DNA from: Methylobacterium nodulans ORS 2060
GTDB lineage: Bacteria; Pseudomonadota; Alphaproteobacteria; Rhizobiales; Beijerinckiaceae
Reading direction: 5' to 3'
NCBI RefSeq assembly: GCF_000022085.1
Contig: NC_011894.1
Location: forward strand, 3,499,501-3,563,500
Length of the DNA stretch: 64,000 bases
In this document: piece after piece, positions 34,444-43,743 of the stretch
How the letters are laid out: the number at the start of each line of letters is the position of its first letter
Numbering within the stretch: the first letter of the stretch is position 1
Program-made: the position numbers and the translations under genes
The notes under the pieces: model-generated
What the model saw: the letters and a program-made list of their open reading frames with translations, nothing else
Databases searched by the model: none
Told to the model about the DNA's origin: nothing

Positions 34444-36176
34444 GCGGCGCTCCTCGTACCTGTGCCGCGCAGGCGTGCCGTCGCGACGTCATCGACGGCC
34501 CCCTCTCGGATGACGACGCCGAAGCCCTCGCGCGCGAAGCGCTCGGTCACCTTTCCATCGATCACGTCCTCCAGAACCCGGGCCGGATCCCGCGCGTGGG
34601 GATTGCCGTAGCCGCCGCCGCCGGCCTGTTCGTGGCGGATGACGTCGCCCTTCCGGACCGTACGGGTGATCTTGCTCGGCAGTACCTCGGCGGTCCCCGT
34701 CTCAGCTTTCGTGAGGATGTTGCGCGAGGCCAGGCCAGGTTCCCCGCCGAAGAGGCCGTAGGGCCTGGTCGTGTAACGGTCCGTGCGGAGCTGCATGACC
34801 GCCTCATCGGCGAGGAGGCGGTATTGCCGGACGACGCCGATGCCGCCGCGGTTCCGGCCGGCTCCGCCCGAATCTGGGCGAAGCGCATATTCCTCGATCA
34901 TGAGCGGATAGGTCGCCTCCATGATCTCGACCGGCATGTTGGACATGTTCTGCGAGGGATTGGTGATCGCGTCGATTCCATCCTTGCCGGCGCGGGCACC
35001 GAGCGCCCCGTTGATCATATCGACGACGATGAAAGGCTCCCGCGTCTCCTTGTCATAGCCGCCGAGGCAGACGACCGAGTTGCCGCCCTCGCCCGCCGCC
35101 GAGACGCGGTCGGGCACGATCTGGGCCAGCGCTCCGAGCACGGTGTCCACGACGCGGTAGCCGGTGAGCGCCCGCGCCGCGACGGGAGCCGGGAAGTCGG
35201 GGTTGAGGAGCGAGCCCTTGGGTGCGCGGATGTCGATGCAGCGATACAGGCCTGCATTGTTCGGCACATCCGCATCCAGGGTGCAGCGAACAGCGAGATA
35301 GGTCGCCGACTTCACGAAGGAGAGCGTTGAGTTGATGGCCCCCCGCACCTGCGGCGAGGACCCGGCGAAGTCGACGATCAGACCATCGCCCTCGACCGTG
35401 ACGGCGACCCTGATCGGGATGGGCGCCTCGTCGAACCCATCGCCATCGATGTAGTCCGTGAAGCGGTAGGTTCCATCGGGCCAAGCTGCGAAAGCCCTGC
35501 GGGAGAGTCGCTCACCATAATCGAGAAATTCTTCGAGAAAGCCCTCGAGTTGTGCGATCCCGTACTTGTCGACGAGGCGCAGCAATTCGCGCTCACCCAG
35601 CGCGCAGGTCGCGAGCTGCGCGTCGAGATCGCCGATCACAAGGTCGGGCAAGCGGACGTTCTTCGCGATGATGTTGAACAGCGTCTTATTGCGGACACCC
35701 TTGTCGAGGAGCTTCAGCGGCGGGATGCGCAAGCCCTCTTGGAAGATCTCGGTCGAGTCGCTCGCGTTCGAGCCCGGCACCCTGCCGCCGACGTCGCAAT
35801 GGTGGCAGATCACGACCGAGAAGCCCACGTGGCGTGGTCCGGCGAAGATCGGCTTGAACATGAAGATGTCCGGCAGGTGCATGCCGCCATCATAGGGATC
35901 ATTGAAAATGATGACGTCGCCGGGATGAAGATCGTCTCCGTAGTGGCGCATGAGCGCCTCCATGGCGTCCGGCACCGCGCCGAGATGCAGCGCGACCGTC
36001 TTCGCCTGGGCCAGGATGCGTCCTTTCGCGTCGCACATGGTGGTCGAGTAGTCGAGCACGTCGCGCACGATGGGCGAGCGGGCGGTCCGCATGACCGTGT
36101 AGGCCATGTCATCGACGATGGATTCGAGGGCGCTCTTCAACACCGCGAAGGTGATCGGATCGATTCGCTTGCTCAT
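34440..36176 (-). CDS. Hydantoinase B/oxoprolinase-family subunit
   Basis: 578 residues. HyuB half of an ATP-dependent hydantoinase/oxoprolinase or the related acetone/acetophenone carboxylases. Features: RIDPITFAVLKSALESIVDD, IIFNDPYDGGMHLPDIFMFK, RPYGLFGGEPGLASRN, RKGDVIRHEQAGGGGYGNPH (glycine-rich C-terminus typical of the family). The start overlaps the hyuA stop (ATGA) and its stop overlaps the TIM-barrel start. HyuA plus HyuB together open a cyclic amide, or carboxylate a ketone, using ATP. Hydantoinase role is the default; carboxylase needs a third small subunit not seen here. Confidence 0.92.
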   Translation of the reverse strand: MSKRIDPITFAVLKSALESIVDDMAYTVMRTARSPIVRDVLDYSTTMCDAKGRILAQAKTVALHLGAVPDAMEALMRHYGDDLHPGDVIIFNDPYDGGMHLPDIFMFKPIFAGPRHVGFSVVICHHCDVGGRVPGSNASDSTEIFQEGLRIPPLKLLDKGVRNKTLFNIIAKNVRLPDLVIGDLDAQLATCALGERELLRLVDKYGIAQLEGFLEEFLDYGERLSRRAFAAWPDGTYRFTDYIDGDGFDEAPIPIRVAVTVEGDGLIVDFAGSSPQVRGAINSTLSFVKSATYLAVRCTLDADVPNNAGLYRCIDIRAPKGSLLNPDFPAPVAARALTGYRVVDTVLGALAQIVPDRVSAAGEGGNSVVCLGGYDKETREPFIVVDMINGALGARAGKDGIDAITNPSQNMSNMPVEIMEATYPLMIEEYALRPDSGGAGRNRGGIGVVRQYRLLADEAVMQLRTDRYTTRPYGLFGGEPGLASRNILTKAETGTAEVLPSKITRTVRKGDVIRHEQAGGGGYGNPHARDPARVLEDVIDGKVTERFAREGFGVVIREGAVDDVATARLRGTGTRSAA

Positions 36177-38269
36177 GACAGGCTTCCCTCGGCGAGCGTG
36201 ATGAGAAGGTTCCCGTGCGGATCCGTGACGGCGGACGCATCCGGCGGAACGAGGACGGTCGAGTCCGCCCCCTGGAGGATGGCCGGCCCCTCGACGCGGC
36301 CCCGCAGGGTGGCACGGTCGTAGATCGGCGTGTCGATCCAGCCGCGCTCCGGCCCGAAATAGACCTCGCGGCGCTCGCTCGGGCCGGGAGCGGCTTCGAC
36401 GCTCTCCTGCTTGTGCCGGAAGTCGAGCTTGCCCGGCCGCAGGCCCCGCCCGATCAGGCGCAGGCTAACCGTCTCAATGATGTCGTCAGAGGCGTAGCTG
36501 TAGATGGCGCCATAGGCAGCGAGGAAGGCCACGCGCAGGCTCGCCGCATCGGCTGCCTCACCGAAGGGCACGGCGAGCGACATCTCCTGGCCGCGGAAGC
36601 GCATGTCGAGTTCGGGCTGGAGGGAGATGTCCTCGTCCGCGACCCCTTCTCGGAGAAGCCGCTCGCGCGCCTCGGCGGCAAGCTCGTCGACGATCCGGCG
36701 CGCGCCTTCGAGGTCGATGCCGTCCAGGCGGCCGGGAAGTGGGCGGATCAGGTAGTGCTCGACGTCGCCGGCAAGCATGCCCATGGCCGTGAAGACCCCC
36801 GGCGAGGCCGGCACGAGAACGCGCGGCATCGACAGGAGCCGGGCGATGTCGACGGCGTGGACCGGGCCGGAGCCGCCGATCGCCACGAGCGTGAAGTCGC
36901 GCGGATCGACCCCGCGCTCGACCGTGACTGCCCGGATGGCGCGGGCCATGTTGGCGTTCACAACCTCGCGCACGCCGTAGGCCGCCGTTGCGGCATCCAG
37001 GCCGAAGGGCTCGGCGAGGTCGCGCGCAATGGCAGCCTCCGCCATTTCGCGCGAGAGTTTCCGAGAGCCGCCCGCGAGGGTATCCGGCAGATAGCCGAGA
37101 TAGAGGTTCGCGTCGGTGACGGTCGGCTTGTCGCCGCCGATCCCGTAACATGCGGGGCCCGGGTCGGCGCCAGCCGAGACCGGCCCGACCTTCATGAGCC
37201 CGCCCTCATCGACATGCGCGATCGAGCCCGCGCCGCTACCGACCTCCGCGACGTCCACGGTCGGCACGCTCATCATGTAGCCGCCCGCCTTGATGAAACG
37301 GCTCGGCGTCGAGATGCCGGCCCGGAATTCGTATTCCGACACCCGCATCAGATGACCTCCCTGGATGAGGGAGGCTGAGGCGGTGGTTCCGCCCATGTCG
37401 AAGACGACGAGATCGCCTTCCCCGAGCGCCTCGCCCAGGCGGCCTCCGCCGACGACGCCCGCCGCGCGGCCTGACGAGATGAAGAAGACGGGCTTCGCCC
37501 GGGCCATCCCCGACGAGGCGAGCGCGCCGTTGGAGTTGCAGACGAGGAGGGGCGCCGAGACGCCGATCGAGCTGAGACCCCGCTCGAGCCGCGTCAGATA
37601 GGCCTCCAGCACCGGCCGCACATAGGCGTTCACGACCGTCGTCGAGGTGCGCTCGTACTCCTTGGCCTCGGGCAGGACCGAGACAGAGGTCGTCACCTGC
37701 AACTCGGGCACATGCTCGGCGAGCAGCGCCTCAGCCCGGCGCTCATGCTCCGGATTGCGGTAGGAACTCAGGAAGCAGATCGCAACAGACTTGATCCCCT
37801 CCGCTGCGAGTGCGCGACCCGCCTCGATCAGTTCCGCCTCGTCGAGCGGCGTGTGGATCGCACCCGAGGCCGTGATGCGCTCCGCAACCTCGCGGCGATG
37901 GCGCCGCGGCACGAGCGGCCGCGGCTTCTCCCATTGCAGGTCGAACATGCCTGGCGTCCGCAAACGCCCGATCTCGAGCACGTCCCTGAAGCCGCGGGTT
38001 GTGATGAGGCCGGTCGGAGCACCAACCTTTTGCAGCAGCGTGTTCGATCCGACCGTAGTCCCATGCACGACTTCGCCGACCTCGGAGGCCGGGATGCCCG
38101 CTTGGTCGAGGATCTCGCGCACGCCAGTGAGCACGGCCTCCTCTGGCGCCGCAGGCGTCGAGGAAACCTTGCGCTGGAAGGTCCGCCCTGCCGCATCCGT
38201 GAGCACGAGATCCGTGAAGGTGCCCCCGATATCGACGCCGATCCGGGCGGTGCCGCTCGCTCCAGCCAT
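36173..38269 (-). CDS. Hydantoinase A/oxoprolinase-family subunit
   Basis: 698 residues. ATP-grasp-like acetate/sugar-kinase fold subunit: RIGVDIGGTFTDLVLTDAAG at the N-terminus (phosphate loop), VVHGTTVGSNTLLQKVGA, LVVFDMGGTTASASLIQGG, ALGSGAG-like SVPTVDVAEVGSGAGSIAHV, and FTLVAIGGSGPVHAVDIARL in the C-terminal half. First gene of the minus-strand operon. Divergent from the NMT1-type ABC importer with a 156-base gap containing palindromes. Together with HyuB likely acts on a hydantoin-like ring imported by that system. Confidence 0.92.
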   Translation of the reverse strand: MAGASGTARIGVDIGGTFTDLVLTDAAGRTFQRKVSSTPAAPEEAVLTGVREILDQAGIPASEVGEVVHGTTVGSNTLLQKVGAPTGLITTRGFRDVLEIGRLRTPGMFDLQWEKPRPLVPRRHRREVAERITASGAIHTPLDEAELIEAGRALAAEGIKSVAICFLSSYRNPEHERRAEALLAEHVPELQVTTSVSVLPEAKEYERTSTTVVNAYVRPVLEAYLTRLERGLSSIGVSAPLLVCNSNGALASSGMARAKPVFFISSGRAAGVVGGGRLGEALGEGDLVVFDMGGTTASASLIQGGHLMRVSEYEFRAGISTPSRFIKAGGYMMSVPTVDVAEVGSGAGSIAHVDEGGLMKVGPVSAGADPGPACYGIGGDKPTVTDANLYLGYLPDTLAGGSRKLSREMAEAAIARDLAEPFGLDAATAAYGVREVVNANMARAIRAVTVERGVDPRDFTLVAIGGSGPVHAVDIARLLSMPRVLVPASPGVFTAMGMLAGDVEHYLIRPLPGRLDGIDLEGARRIVDELAAEARERLLREGVADEDISLQPELDMRFRGQEMSLAVPFGEAADAASLRVAFLAAYGAIYSYASDDIIETVSLRLIGRGLRPGKLDFRHKQESVEAAPGPSERREVYFGPERGWIDTPIYDRATLRGRVEGPAILQGADSTVLVPPDASAVTDPHGNLLITLAEGSLS

Positions 38270-38288
38270 GAGGCCTCTCCTCTCTATT

Positions 38289-38399
38289 GGACTAGGTGGT
38301 TAGTCCTGCAAATGACCGGAGTCAAGCTTAGCTGCAGCGATCTGCGAGGCAGGAAGAGGCGCAAGATTGGGCTTGCGCCGTTAGTTGGACCGGTTAGTC
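38289..38399. promoter_or_regulatory. Paired candidate TetR operators in the hyuA / importer divergent promoter
   Basis: GGACTA-GGTGGT-TAGTCC at 38289-38306 is a perfect 6-6-6 palindrome. A related site, TTGGACCGGTTAGTC, is at 38385-38399; both share TTGGAC followed by GGTTAGTC, with five or one extra bases between. One site lies ~20 bases upstream of the hyuA start, the other ~27 bases upstream of the importer start, the spacing expected of a repressor controlling both directions. The TetR encoded in the hyu operon is the obvious candidate. Confidence 0.6.
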
Positions 38400-38425
38400 T
38401 ACAAGGAGTGAGCCGGGAGGGAACG

Positions 38426-39424
38426 ATGGAGCGAACCACTCAATGGGCCCGCGCCCTGCGCGGGATGGGGGTCGGTCTTGCGGTGCTGGCGATCTCGGCC
38501 TTGCCCGCGCTGGCCCAGGAGAAGGTCAGCGTCCGGCTCGATTTCTCGCCCTGGGGCGTGCATGCCGCCATGCACCTCGCCAAAGAGAAGGGCTGGTTCA
38601 AGGAGGCCGGGCTCGACGTCGACGTCCAGGACGGACGCGGCTCAGGCAATACCCTTCAACTCGTCAATGCCGGCCAGGTCGATGTGGGCCAGATCCAGCT
38701 CGGCCTCCTGCCGCAGGCACGCGAGAACGGCGCCCAGGTGAAGGGCATCGCCGGGTGGGGGCGCCGCACCGATCTCGCAGTGCTGGTCGACAAGGACTCG
38801 CCGATCAAGAAGGTCTCTGACTTTGCTGGCAAGACGTTGGTGGTCTTCGCCGCGAGTCCCTGGGCCCCCTACATCGACTATTGGCTCAAGCAGGGCGGCC
38901 TCGACCGTACCAAGACCACAATCATGTTCGTCGACCCGGCGGCGCTATGGGGCACCTACACCGCCAAGCGCGCGGACGGCCTGATGTCGACCGAGCCCTC
39001 GGCGCTCCCGATCGCCGCGGCGGCGCGGCCCTCCAAGGCGATCCTGGCCGAAGATGCCGGCGTCGCCTATCCGAGCTACGGGCTGGTCGCGACGGAAAAG
39101 ACGATCGCGGCCAAGAGGGAGGCTTTGGCCAAGCTCGTCGCCGTGCAGGCCAAGGCCTGGGCCTACCTCCGCGACGGCAAGATCGAGGAGGGCGTCGACG
39201 CCATCGTCAAGCAGCGGCCCGACGCCAAGCTCGATCGCACAGCGCTCGCCGAGCAGATCCGGCTCACGATTGCCTTTTTCGACACGCCGGCCACCCAAGG
39301 CAAGCCCATCGGCTGGCAGGCGGACAGCGACTGGAACGCGGCTCTCAAAGGCCTGGAGGCGGCCGGGGCCGTGAAGCCGGGATGGAAGACATCGGACTAC
39401 TACACCAACGACTTGATCAAATAG
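38426..39424 (+). CDS. NMT1/THI5-type ABC transporter substrate-binding protein
   Basis: 332 residues. A signal peptide (LRGMGVGLAVLAISALPALAQ) precedes a mature protein beginning EKVSVRLDFSPWGVHAAMHL; the early segment FSPWGVHAAMHLAKEKGWFK and NTLQLVNAGQVDVGQIQLG are typical of NMT1/SsuA-like binding proteins for pyrimidines, sulfonates or small aromatics. The ATG at 38426 has a GGGAGGG ribosome-binding site. First gene of the plus-strand importer; ten bases separate it from the ATPase gene. The coupled hydantoinase cluster suggests a hydantoin- or pyrimidine-like ligand. Confidence 0.9.
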   Translation: MERTTQWARALRGMGVGLAVLAISALPALAQEKVSVRLDFSPWGVHAAMHLAKEKGWFKEAGLDVDVQDGRGSGNTLQLVNAGQVDVGQIQLGLLPQARENGAQVKGIAGWGRRTDLAVLVDKDSPIKKVSDFAGKTLVVFAASPWAPYIDYWLKQGGLDRTKTTIMFVDPAALWGTYTAKRADGLMSTEPSALPIAAAARPSKAILAEDAGVAYPSYGLVATEKTIAAKREALAKLVAVQAKAWAYLRDGKIEEGVDAIVKQRPDAKLDRTALAEQIRLTIAFFDTPATQGKPIGWQADSDWNAALKGLEAAGAVKPGWKTSDYYTNDLIK

Positions 39425-39434
39425 GGGAACTCGC

Positions 39435-40289
39435 ATGAGGACGACCCTCGCCATGAAGACGATCGAACCAGCAACCGCCTTCAGGGTCGGTGGCCTTTCC
39501 TCGGCTGGCGAGGCGCCCGCTTACATCTCCATCGAGAACGTTGGCAAAGCCTACGGTTCGCGCCACGGCGCGGTGAAGGCCCTCTCCGGGATTGATCTCC
39601 AGGTCCGTGAGGGTGAGTTTCTCTCGATCCTCGGACCCAGCGGATGTGGCAAGAGCACGCTGCTCAAATGCATCGGCGGTCTTGAGAACATCACCACCGG
39701 ATCACTCAAGATCCGCGGCCAGCCGCTCTCCGGCCCGCCAGCGAAGGCTGGCATGGTATTCCAACGCGACGTGCTTCTGGACTGGCGCACGATCCTTGAC
39801 AACGTGCTCATCACGGCCGAATTCCTCGGGCTGAGGCGCGAGGATTTGAAACCGCGCGCCATGCAACTCCTCAAGCGCTTCGGGCTTTCGGGATTCGAGA
39901 ACCGCCATCCCTGGGAGCTGTCGGGCGGGATGCGCCAGCGCGCCTCGATCTGCCGAGCGCTCCTCTGCGATCCCGAGCTTCTCCTCATGGATGAGCCTTT
40001 TGGGGCTCTCGACGCCATGACGCGCGACGACCTCAATCTTGAGCTTGCCCGCATCTGGCAGGACACCAGGAAGACGGTGGTCTTCGTCACGCACGGAATC
40101 TCGGAAGCGATCTTCCTTTCCGACCGCGTCGTCATGATGGACCGCAATCCCGGCCGCATCGCCGAAGTGCTCGAGATCGACCTGCCGCGCCCGCGCAGCC
40201 TCGCCGTGCGCGAGACTCCCGAATTCGGACGCTACGTGGCTCATGTCCGCCACCTCTTCGCCGGCCTCGGCATCCTCAAGGAGGGCTGA
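39435..40289 (+). CDS. ABC transporter ATP-binding protein (SsuB/TauB type)
   Basis: 284 residues. Walker A LGPSGCGKSTLLKCIGG, Q-loop AGMVFQRDVLLDWRTI, signature HPWELSGGMRQRASICRAL, Walker B ELLLMDEPFGALDAMTRDD and switch VVFVTHGISEAIFLSDRV. The N-terminus carries ~30 extra residues before the ABC core (YISIENVGKAYGS), so an internal start such as MKTIEP (codon 7) is possible. Part of the NMT1-type importer between the binding protein and permease genes. Confidence 0.93.
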   Translation: MRTTLAMKTIEPATAFRVGGLSSAGEAPAYISIENVGKAYGSRHGAVKALSGIDLQVREGEFLSILGPSGCGKSTLLKCIGGLENITTGSLKIRGQPLSGPPAKAGMVFQRDVLLDWRTILDNVLITAEFLGLRREDLKPRAMQLLKRFGLSGFENRHPWELSGGMRQRASICRALLCDPELLLMDEPFGALDAMTRDDLNLELARIWQDTRKTVVFVTHGISEAIFLSDRVVMMDRNPGRIAEVLEIDLPRPRSLAVRETPEFGRYVAHVRHLFAGLGILKEG

Positions 40290-40292
40290 ACC

Positions 40293-41069
40293 ATGCGCTC
40301 CACTCTGCATGAGATCGCGTCGGTCCTAGGCATCATCGCGGTGGCGTTCGCCTTATGGGAGTTCGGTGTGTGGCTGATCAAGCCGCCGCCGATCATCCTG
40401 CCGGCGCCAAGCGTCATCATGTCGGAATTTCTGCAGACACCGACCTATTTTCTTCGGCAGACTGCCTTCACGCTCTACACAACCTTGGCTGGCTTCGGAC
40501 TCGCTGCGCTCCTCGGTCTTGTTCTCGCGATAGGGATTGTGCATTCGCGCCTGCTGGAGAAGACCGTCTACACGCTTCTCGTCGCGCTCAACAGCGTGCC
40601 GAAGGTGGCGCTCGCGCCACTCTTTGTCATCTGGATGGGAACCGGCATCGAGCCGAAGATCGGCATCGCGCTGATGCTCGCTCTCTTTTCCGTCGTGATC
40701 GACGCTGTGCTCGGCCTTCGCTCGGTTGATCCCGACATGCTAAACCTTGCGAGGATCAGCCGAGCGAGTCAGCTCGCGATCCTTGCCAAGATCAGGCTGC
40801 CGAACGCGCTGCCGAGCATTTTCGCTGGCCTTAAGGTCGCGATCTCTTTCGCACTGGTCGGCGCCATTGTCGGGGAATTCGTGGCCGGCTCCGAGGGGCT
40901 CGGCTTCGCGATCCTGACCGCTCAAGGGCAATTCGATACACCTCGCGTCTTTGTTTGCCTGATCCTGCTCGGAATTCTCGGCACCATACTCTTCTACGTC
41001 GTGGAAGGGGCCGAACGACTGTCCCTGCCCTGGCACGTCTCTCAACGAGGTCACATGCCGGGGCATTGA
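40293..41069 (+). CDS. ABC transporter permease (SsuC/TauC type)
   Basis: 258 residues with about six membrane helices (VLGIIAVAFALWEFGVWLI; LYTTLAGFGLAALLGLVLAI; IGIALMLALFSVVIDAVLGL; VAISFALVGAIVGEFVAG). The EAA loop is LARISRASQLAILAKIRLPN followed by ALPSIFAGL. GGAGG lies within the end of the ATPase gene nine bases before the ATG. Last gene of the three-gene importer divergent from hyuA. Confidence 0.93.
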   Translation: MRSTLHEIASVLGIIAVAFALWEFGVWLIKPPPIILPAPSVIMSEFLQTPTYFLRQTAFTLYTTLAGFGLAALLGLVLAIGIVHSRLLEKTVYTLLVALNSVPKVALAPLFVIWMGTGIEPKIGIALMLALFSVVIDAVLGLRSVDPDMLNLARISRASQLAILAKIRLPNALPSIFAGLKVAISFALVGAIVGEFVAGSEGLGFAILTAQGQFDTPRVFVCLILLGILGTILFYVVEGAERLSLPWHVSQRGHMPGH

Positions 41070-41199
41070 GCGTGTCCCAATCCACCATTGCATTTGACAC
41101 ATGCGGAGAATCCACAGGCAGGGTGAGGTGCACAATTCTGGGGCGTGACTTGCATTTCCCCGGTTGAGAGATTCATCTTGTCATCGAAAAGCCAACAGG

Positions 41200-41545
41200 A
41201 ATTTCAGGGCCTTGCGGGTGCATTATGCCGGCCTGATTGCGCACGGTTCTATTCTCCGCAGCCTCCAGCGCAACCCGAGCCGGTTCGATGACGCGCTCCG
41301 GGACGCCGGCCCTGGGGTCACGGCGGACGACATCATGGAATTTGATCTCGATGGTAACCCGGTCGACCCGAGGAGCCGGCCGGTCTTCCTGGCGCGCTTC
41401 ATCCACGCCGAGATCTACCGGGTGCGGCCCGACCTGCACTCCGTCATCCACAGCCACTCGCCGTCCGTGATCCCCTTCGGGATCGCGCAGACGCCGCTTC
41501 CGCGCGATCTACCGCATCGCAGCCCTGCCCGCCCCGGTTGGGTCG
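41200..41545 (+). pseudogene. Class II aldolase fragment, truncated and frameshifted
   Basis: Recognisable middle of a class II aldolase: TADDIMEFDLDGNPVDPRSR, FIHAEIYRVRPDLHSVIHSH, SPSVIPFGIAQTPL with the zinc motif HSHS. After QTPL the frame breaks; RAIYRIAALP continues in the next frame. The N-terminal third is poorly preserved and there is no C-terminal half. The downstream end runs into a palindromic repeat. A decayed gene, different from the intact aldolase at 32000. Confidence 0.75.
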
Positions 41546-41570
41546 GCTCACGGCTCTCAGGCCTTGATGT

Positions 41571-41622
41571 GACGCGCTCCCTTGTGCCGAACCGGCCTCC
41601 ACGCCGGCGGGGAGCGCTCTAG
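41571..41622. repeat. CTAG-ended palindromic repeat, half copy (R5)
   Basis: ACGCGCTCCCTTGTGCCGAA paired with the tail GCCGGCGGGGAGCGCT; it ends GCTCTAG. The CTA at 41619-41621 is the stop codon (TAG) of the minus-strand binding-protein gene. Confidence 0.75.
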
Positions 41623-42839
41623 TCTTTCCGGTCCTTGGCGACCAAGGGGCAGCCGCCGGCATCGAGTGGGCGAAAGGCCCGCTCGCCCGGGATCGTCTGC
41701 ACGAGCTTGAGCAGATCCCACTCGCCCTTCGACTCGGCCGGCGATTTGACCTGCATGAGGTACATGTCGTGAACCATGCGACCGTCCTCGCGCAGCCTGC
41801 CGTTCCGGGCAAAGAAGTCGTTGACCGGCATCTCCCGCATCTTCGCGACGACGGCCTTCGCCTCGTCGGTTCCTGCCGCCTGCACGGCCTTGAGGTAGTG
41901 CATGATGCTCGAGTACACGCCGGCCTGGAACTGGGTCGGCATGCGCTTGTGGCGGTCAAAGAAGCGCTTCGCGAAGGCTCGGGTCTCGTCGTCCCGGTCC
42001 CAGTAGAACGAGGTCGTCAGCAGCATGCCCTGGGCGATGGGAAGCCCGATCGCCCGCAGGTCGACGACGTCGATGAGCAGGCCCACGAGCTTCTGGCCCT
42101 GCACCTGGATGCCGAACTCGCCGGCCTGCTTGGCCGCCGTGGCGGTGTCGCCGACGGGATCGGCCAGTGCGATCACCTTCGCCTGCGAGGCCTGCGCCTG
42201 CAGCAGGGGCGAGGAGAAGTCGGCCATGCCCATAGGATGCCGCACGGTGCCCGAGACCTTGCCGCCGTTCCGCGTCACGGCCTGGCTCGTGTCGCGTTCG
42301 AGGGCATGGCCGAAGGCGTAGTCGGCCGTGATGAAGTACCACGTATCCGCGCCTTGGCTGACGAGGGGACCGGCCGTCCCATTGGCCAGGGAGTAGGTGT
42401 CGTAGGTCCAGTGGATCGCCGTGGGCGAGCAGGCCGGTCCGGACAGGTCGGACGAGCCTGCCGAGGAGTTCAGGAAGATGCGGTCGCGCTCCCGCGTGAG
42501 CGTCTGGACCGCGAGCGCAACCGACGAGGTCGGGACGTCGGCGACGACGTCGACCTGCTGTCGCTCCAGCCATTGCCGGACGATGTTCGAACCCACATCG
42601 GGTTTGTTCTGGTGATCGGCCGAGACGACCTCGATGGGCTGGTCCAGCACCTTTCCGCCGAAATCCTCGACAGCCATGCGGGCCGCCACCACCGATCCCG
42701 GTCCCGTGCTGTCGGATTGGCCGGCGCTCATATCGGAGAGCACGCCGATCTTGACCACGTTGTCGGAGATCTGGGCCTGGACTGCACTCGACCCCAGCAT
42801 CAGAGCCATCAGGGCACAGAAGCGTGACCGCGCCTTCAT
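41619..42839 (-). CDS. Branched-chain-type ABC transporter substrate-binding protein (Peripla_BP_6)
   Basis: 406 residues. Signal peptide SRFCALMALMLGSSAVQA; the mature protein starts ISDNVVKIGVLSDMSAGQSD, with AVEDFGGKVLDQPIEVVSAD and the hinge-type ADTWYFITADYAFGHALERD. Last gene of the SDR/Liv locus on the minus strand, 74 bases after the SDR. A second binding protein opens the Liv operon at 47236, so two ligand specificities may share one permease. Ligand unknown; family members often bind aromatic or aliphatic acids as well as amino acids. Confidence 0.9.
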   Translation of the reverse strand: MKARSRFCALMALMLGSSAVQAQISDNVVKIGVLSDMSAGQSDSTGPGSVVAARMAVEDFGGKVLDQPIEVVSADHQNKPDVGSNIVRQWLERQQVDVVADVPTSSVALAVQTLTRERDRIFLNSSAGSSDLSGPACSPTAIHWTYDTYSLANGTAGPLVSQGADTWYFITADYAFGHALERDTSQAVTRNGGKVSGTVRHPMGMADFSSPLLQAQASQAKVIALADPVGDTATAAKQAGEFGIQVQGQKLVGLLIDVVDLRAIGLPIAQGMLLTTSFYWDRDDETRAFAKRFFDRHKRMPTQFQAGVYSSIMHYLKAVQAAGTDEAKAVVAKMREMPVNDFFARNGRLREDGRMVHDMYLMQVKSPAESKGEWDLLKLVQTIPGERAFRPLDAGGCPLVAKDRKD

Positions 42840-42913
42840 TGCGTCTACTTCCCCTTTTGCGGACCATGGTCTTGCTTCGGCGGCCGGCCCATCGGTGCGG
42901 GCCGCGCAGGGCA

Positions 42914-43702
42914 TCAGCGGGCCGGGCGCACGCCGCCATAGGTCGATAGATGCGCGCCCGCGAGCCACCCGGCATCCACCGGCAGGTTGATGCCGGTGAT
43001 CGCCGAGGCGTCGTCCGACAGGAGGAAGGCGACCCCGCGTCCCACCTCTTCCGCCGCGACGAGGCGTCCGAGCGCGGCCGCCTCCGTCAGCAGTCGCGGG
43101 TCGCGCTGGCCACGGTCGATGGCGGCCTGCAGCGGCGGGGTCGCGACGTAGCCCGGCGAGACGGCGTTCACCCGCACGCCCGAGCGGCCCCATTCGGCCG
43201 CGAGGCAGGCCGCCATGTGGACGGCCGCCGCCTTCGACGGCGCGTAGGCATGGAGCGGGGCCGTCCGGGAGGCGGTGACCGAGCCCGTGATGACGATGGC
43301 GCCCCGGCCGCGCCCGGCCATGCGGGTCCCGGCCTTCAGGCACGACACGTAGACCCCGCGCAGGTTCACCGCGATGATGCGGTCGAACTCGGACAGGGGC
43401 AGGTCCTCCGGCCGGCCGCCCGGCTGGATCAGCCCGGCATTGGCCACCAGCGCGTCCACGGGGCCGAGCCGCGCCTCGATATCGGCGAGCGCCGCCTCGG
43501 TCGCCGCCTCGTCCACCACGTCGAAGGGGACCGCCTCGGCCCCGATCGTCCCGGCCGCCTCCAGGCAGCGTGCCGCGTCGATGTCGGAGATGACGACGCG
43601 CCATCCCCGCGCGGCCAGCACGCCCGCGGTCGCGCGCCCGATCCCGCTCGCGCCGCCGGTCACCAGGGCGACCCGGCCGCGTCCTTCGTCCCGTTCCATC
43701 AT
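42914..43702 (-). CDS. Short-chain dehydrogenase/reductase
   Basis: 262 residues. Classical SDR: cofactor motif VALVTGGASGIGRATAGVLA near the N-terminus, ALVANAGLIQPGG (NAG motif), catalytic SVTASRTAPLHAYAPSKAAA (Ser, Tyr-x3-Lys), and the PG turn NAVSPGYVATPP. ISDIDAARC after the second strand suggests NAD(H) preference. It lies 41 bases after livF in the same direction. In a cluster with a Baeyer-Villiger monooxygenase it could oxidise an alcohol to the ketone substrate. Confidence 0.92.
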   Translation of the reverse strand: MMERDEGRGRVALVTGGASGIGRATAGVLAARGWRVVISDIDAARCLEAAGTIGAEAVPFDVVDEAATEAALADIEARLGPVDALVANAGLIQPGGRPEDLPLSEFDRIIAVNLRGVYVSCLKAGTRMAGRGRGAIVITGSVTASRTAPLHAYAPSKAAAVHMAACLAAEWGRSGVRVNAVSPGYVATPPLQAAIDRGQRDPRLLTEAAALGRLVAAEEVGRGVAFLLSDDASAITGINLPVDAGWLAGAHLSTYGGVRPAR

Positions 43703-43743
43703 CGACTCCTGCAAAGAACCGCCCCCGCACGGGGACCGGCGCG

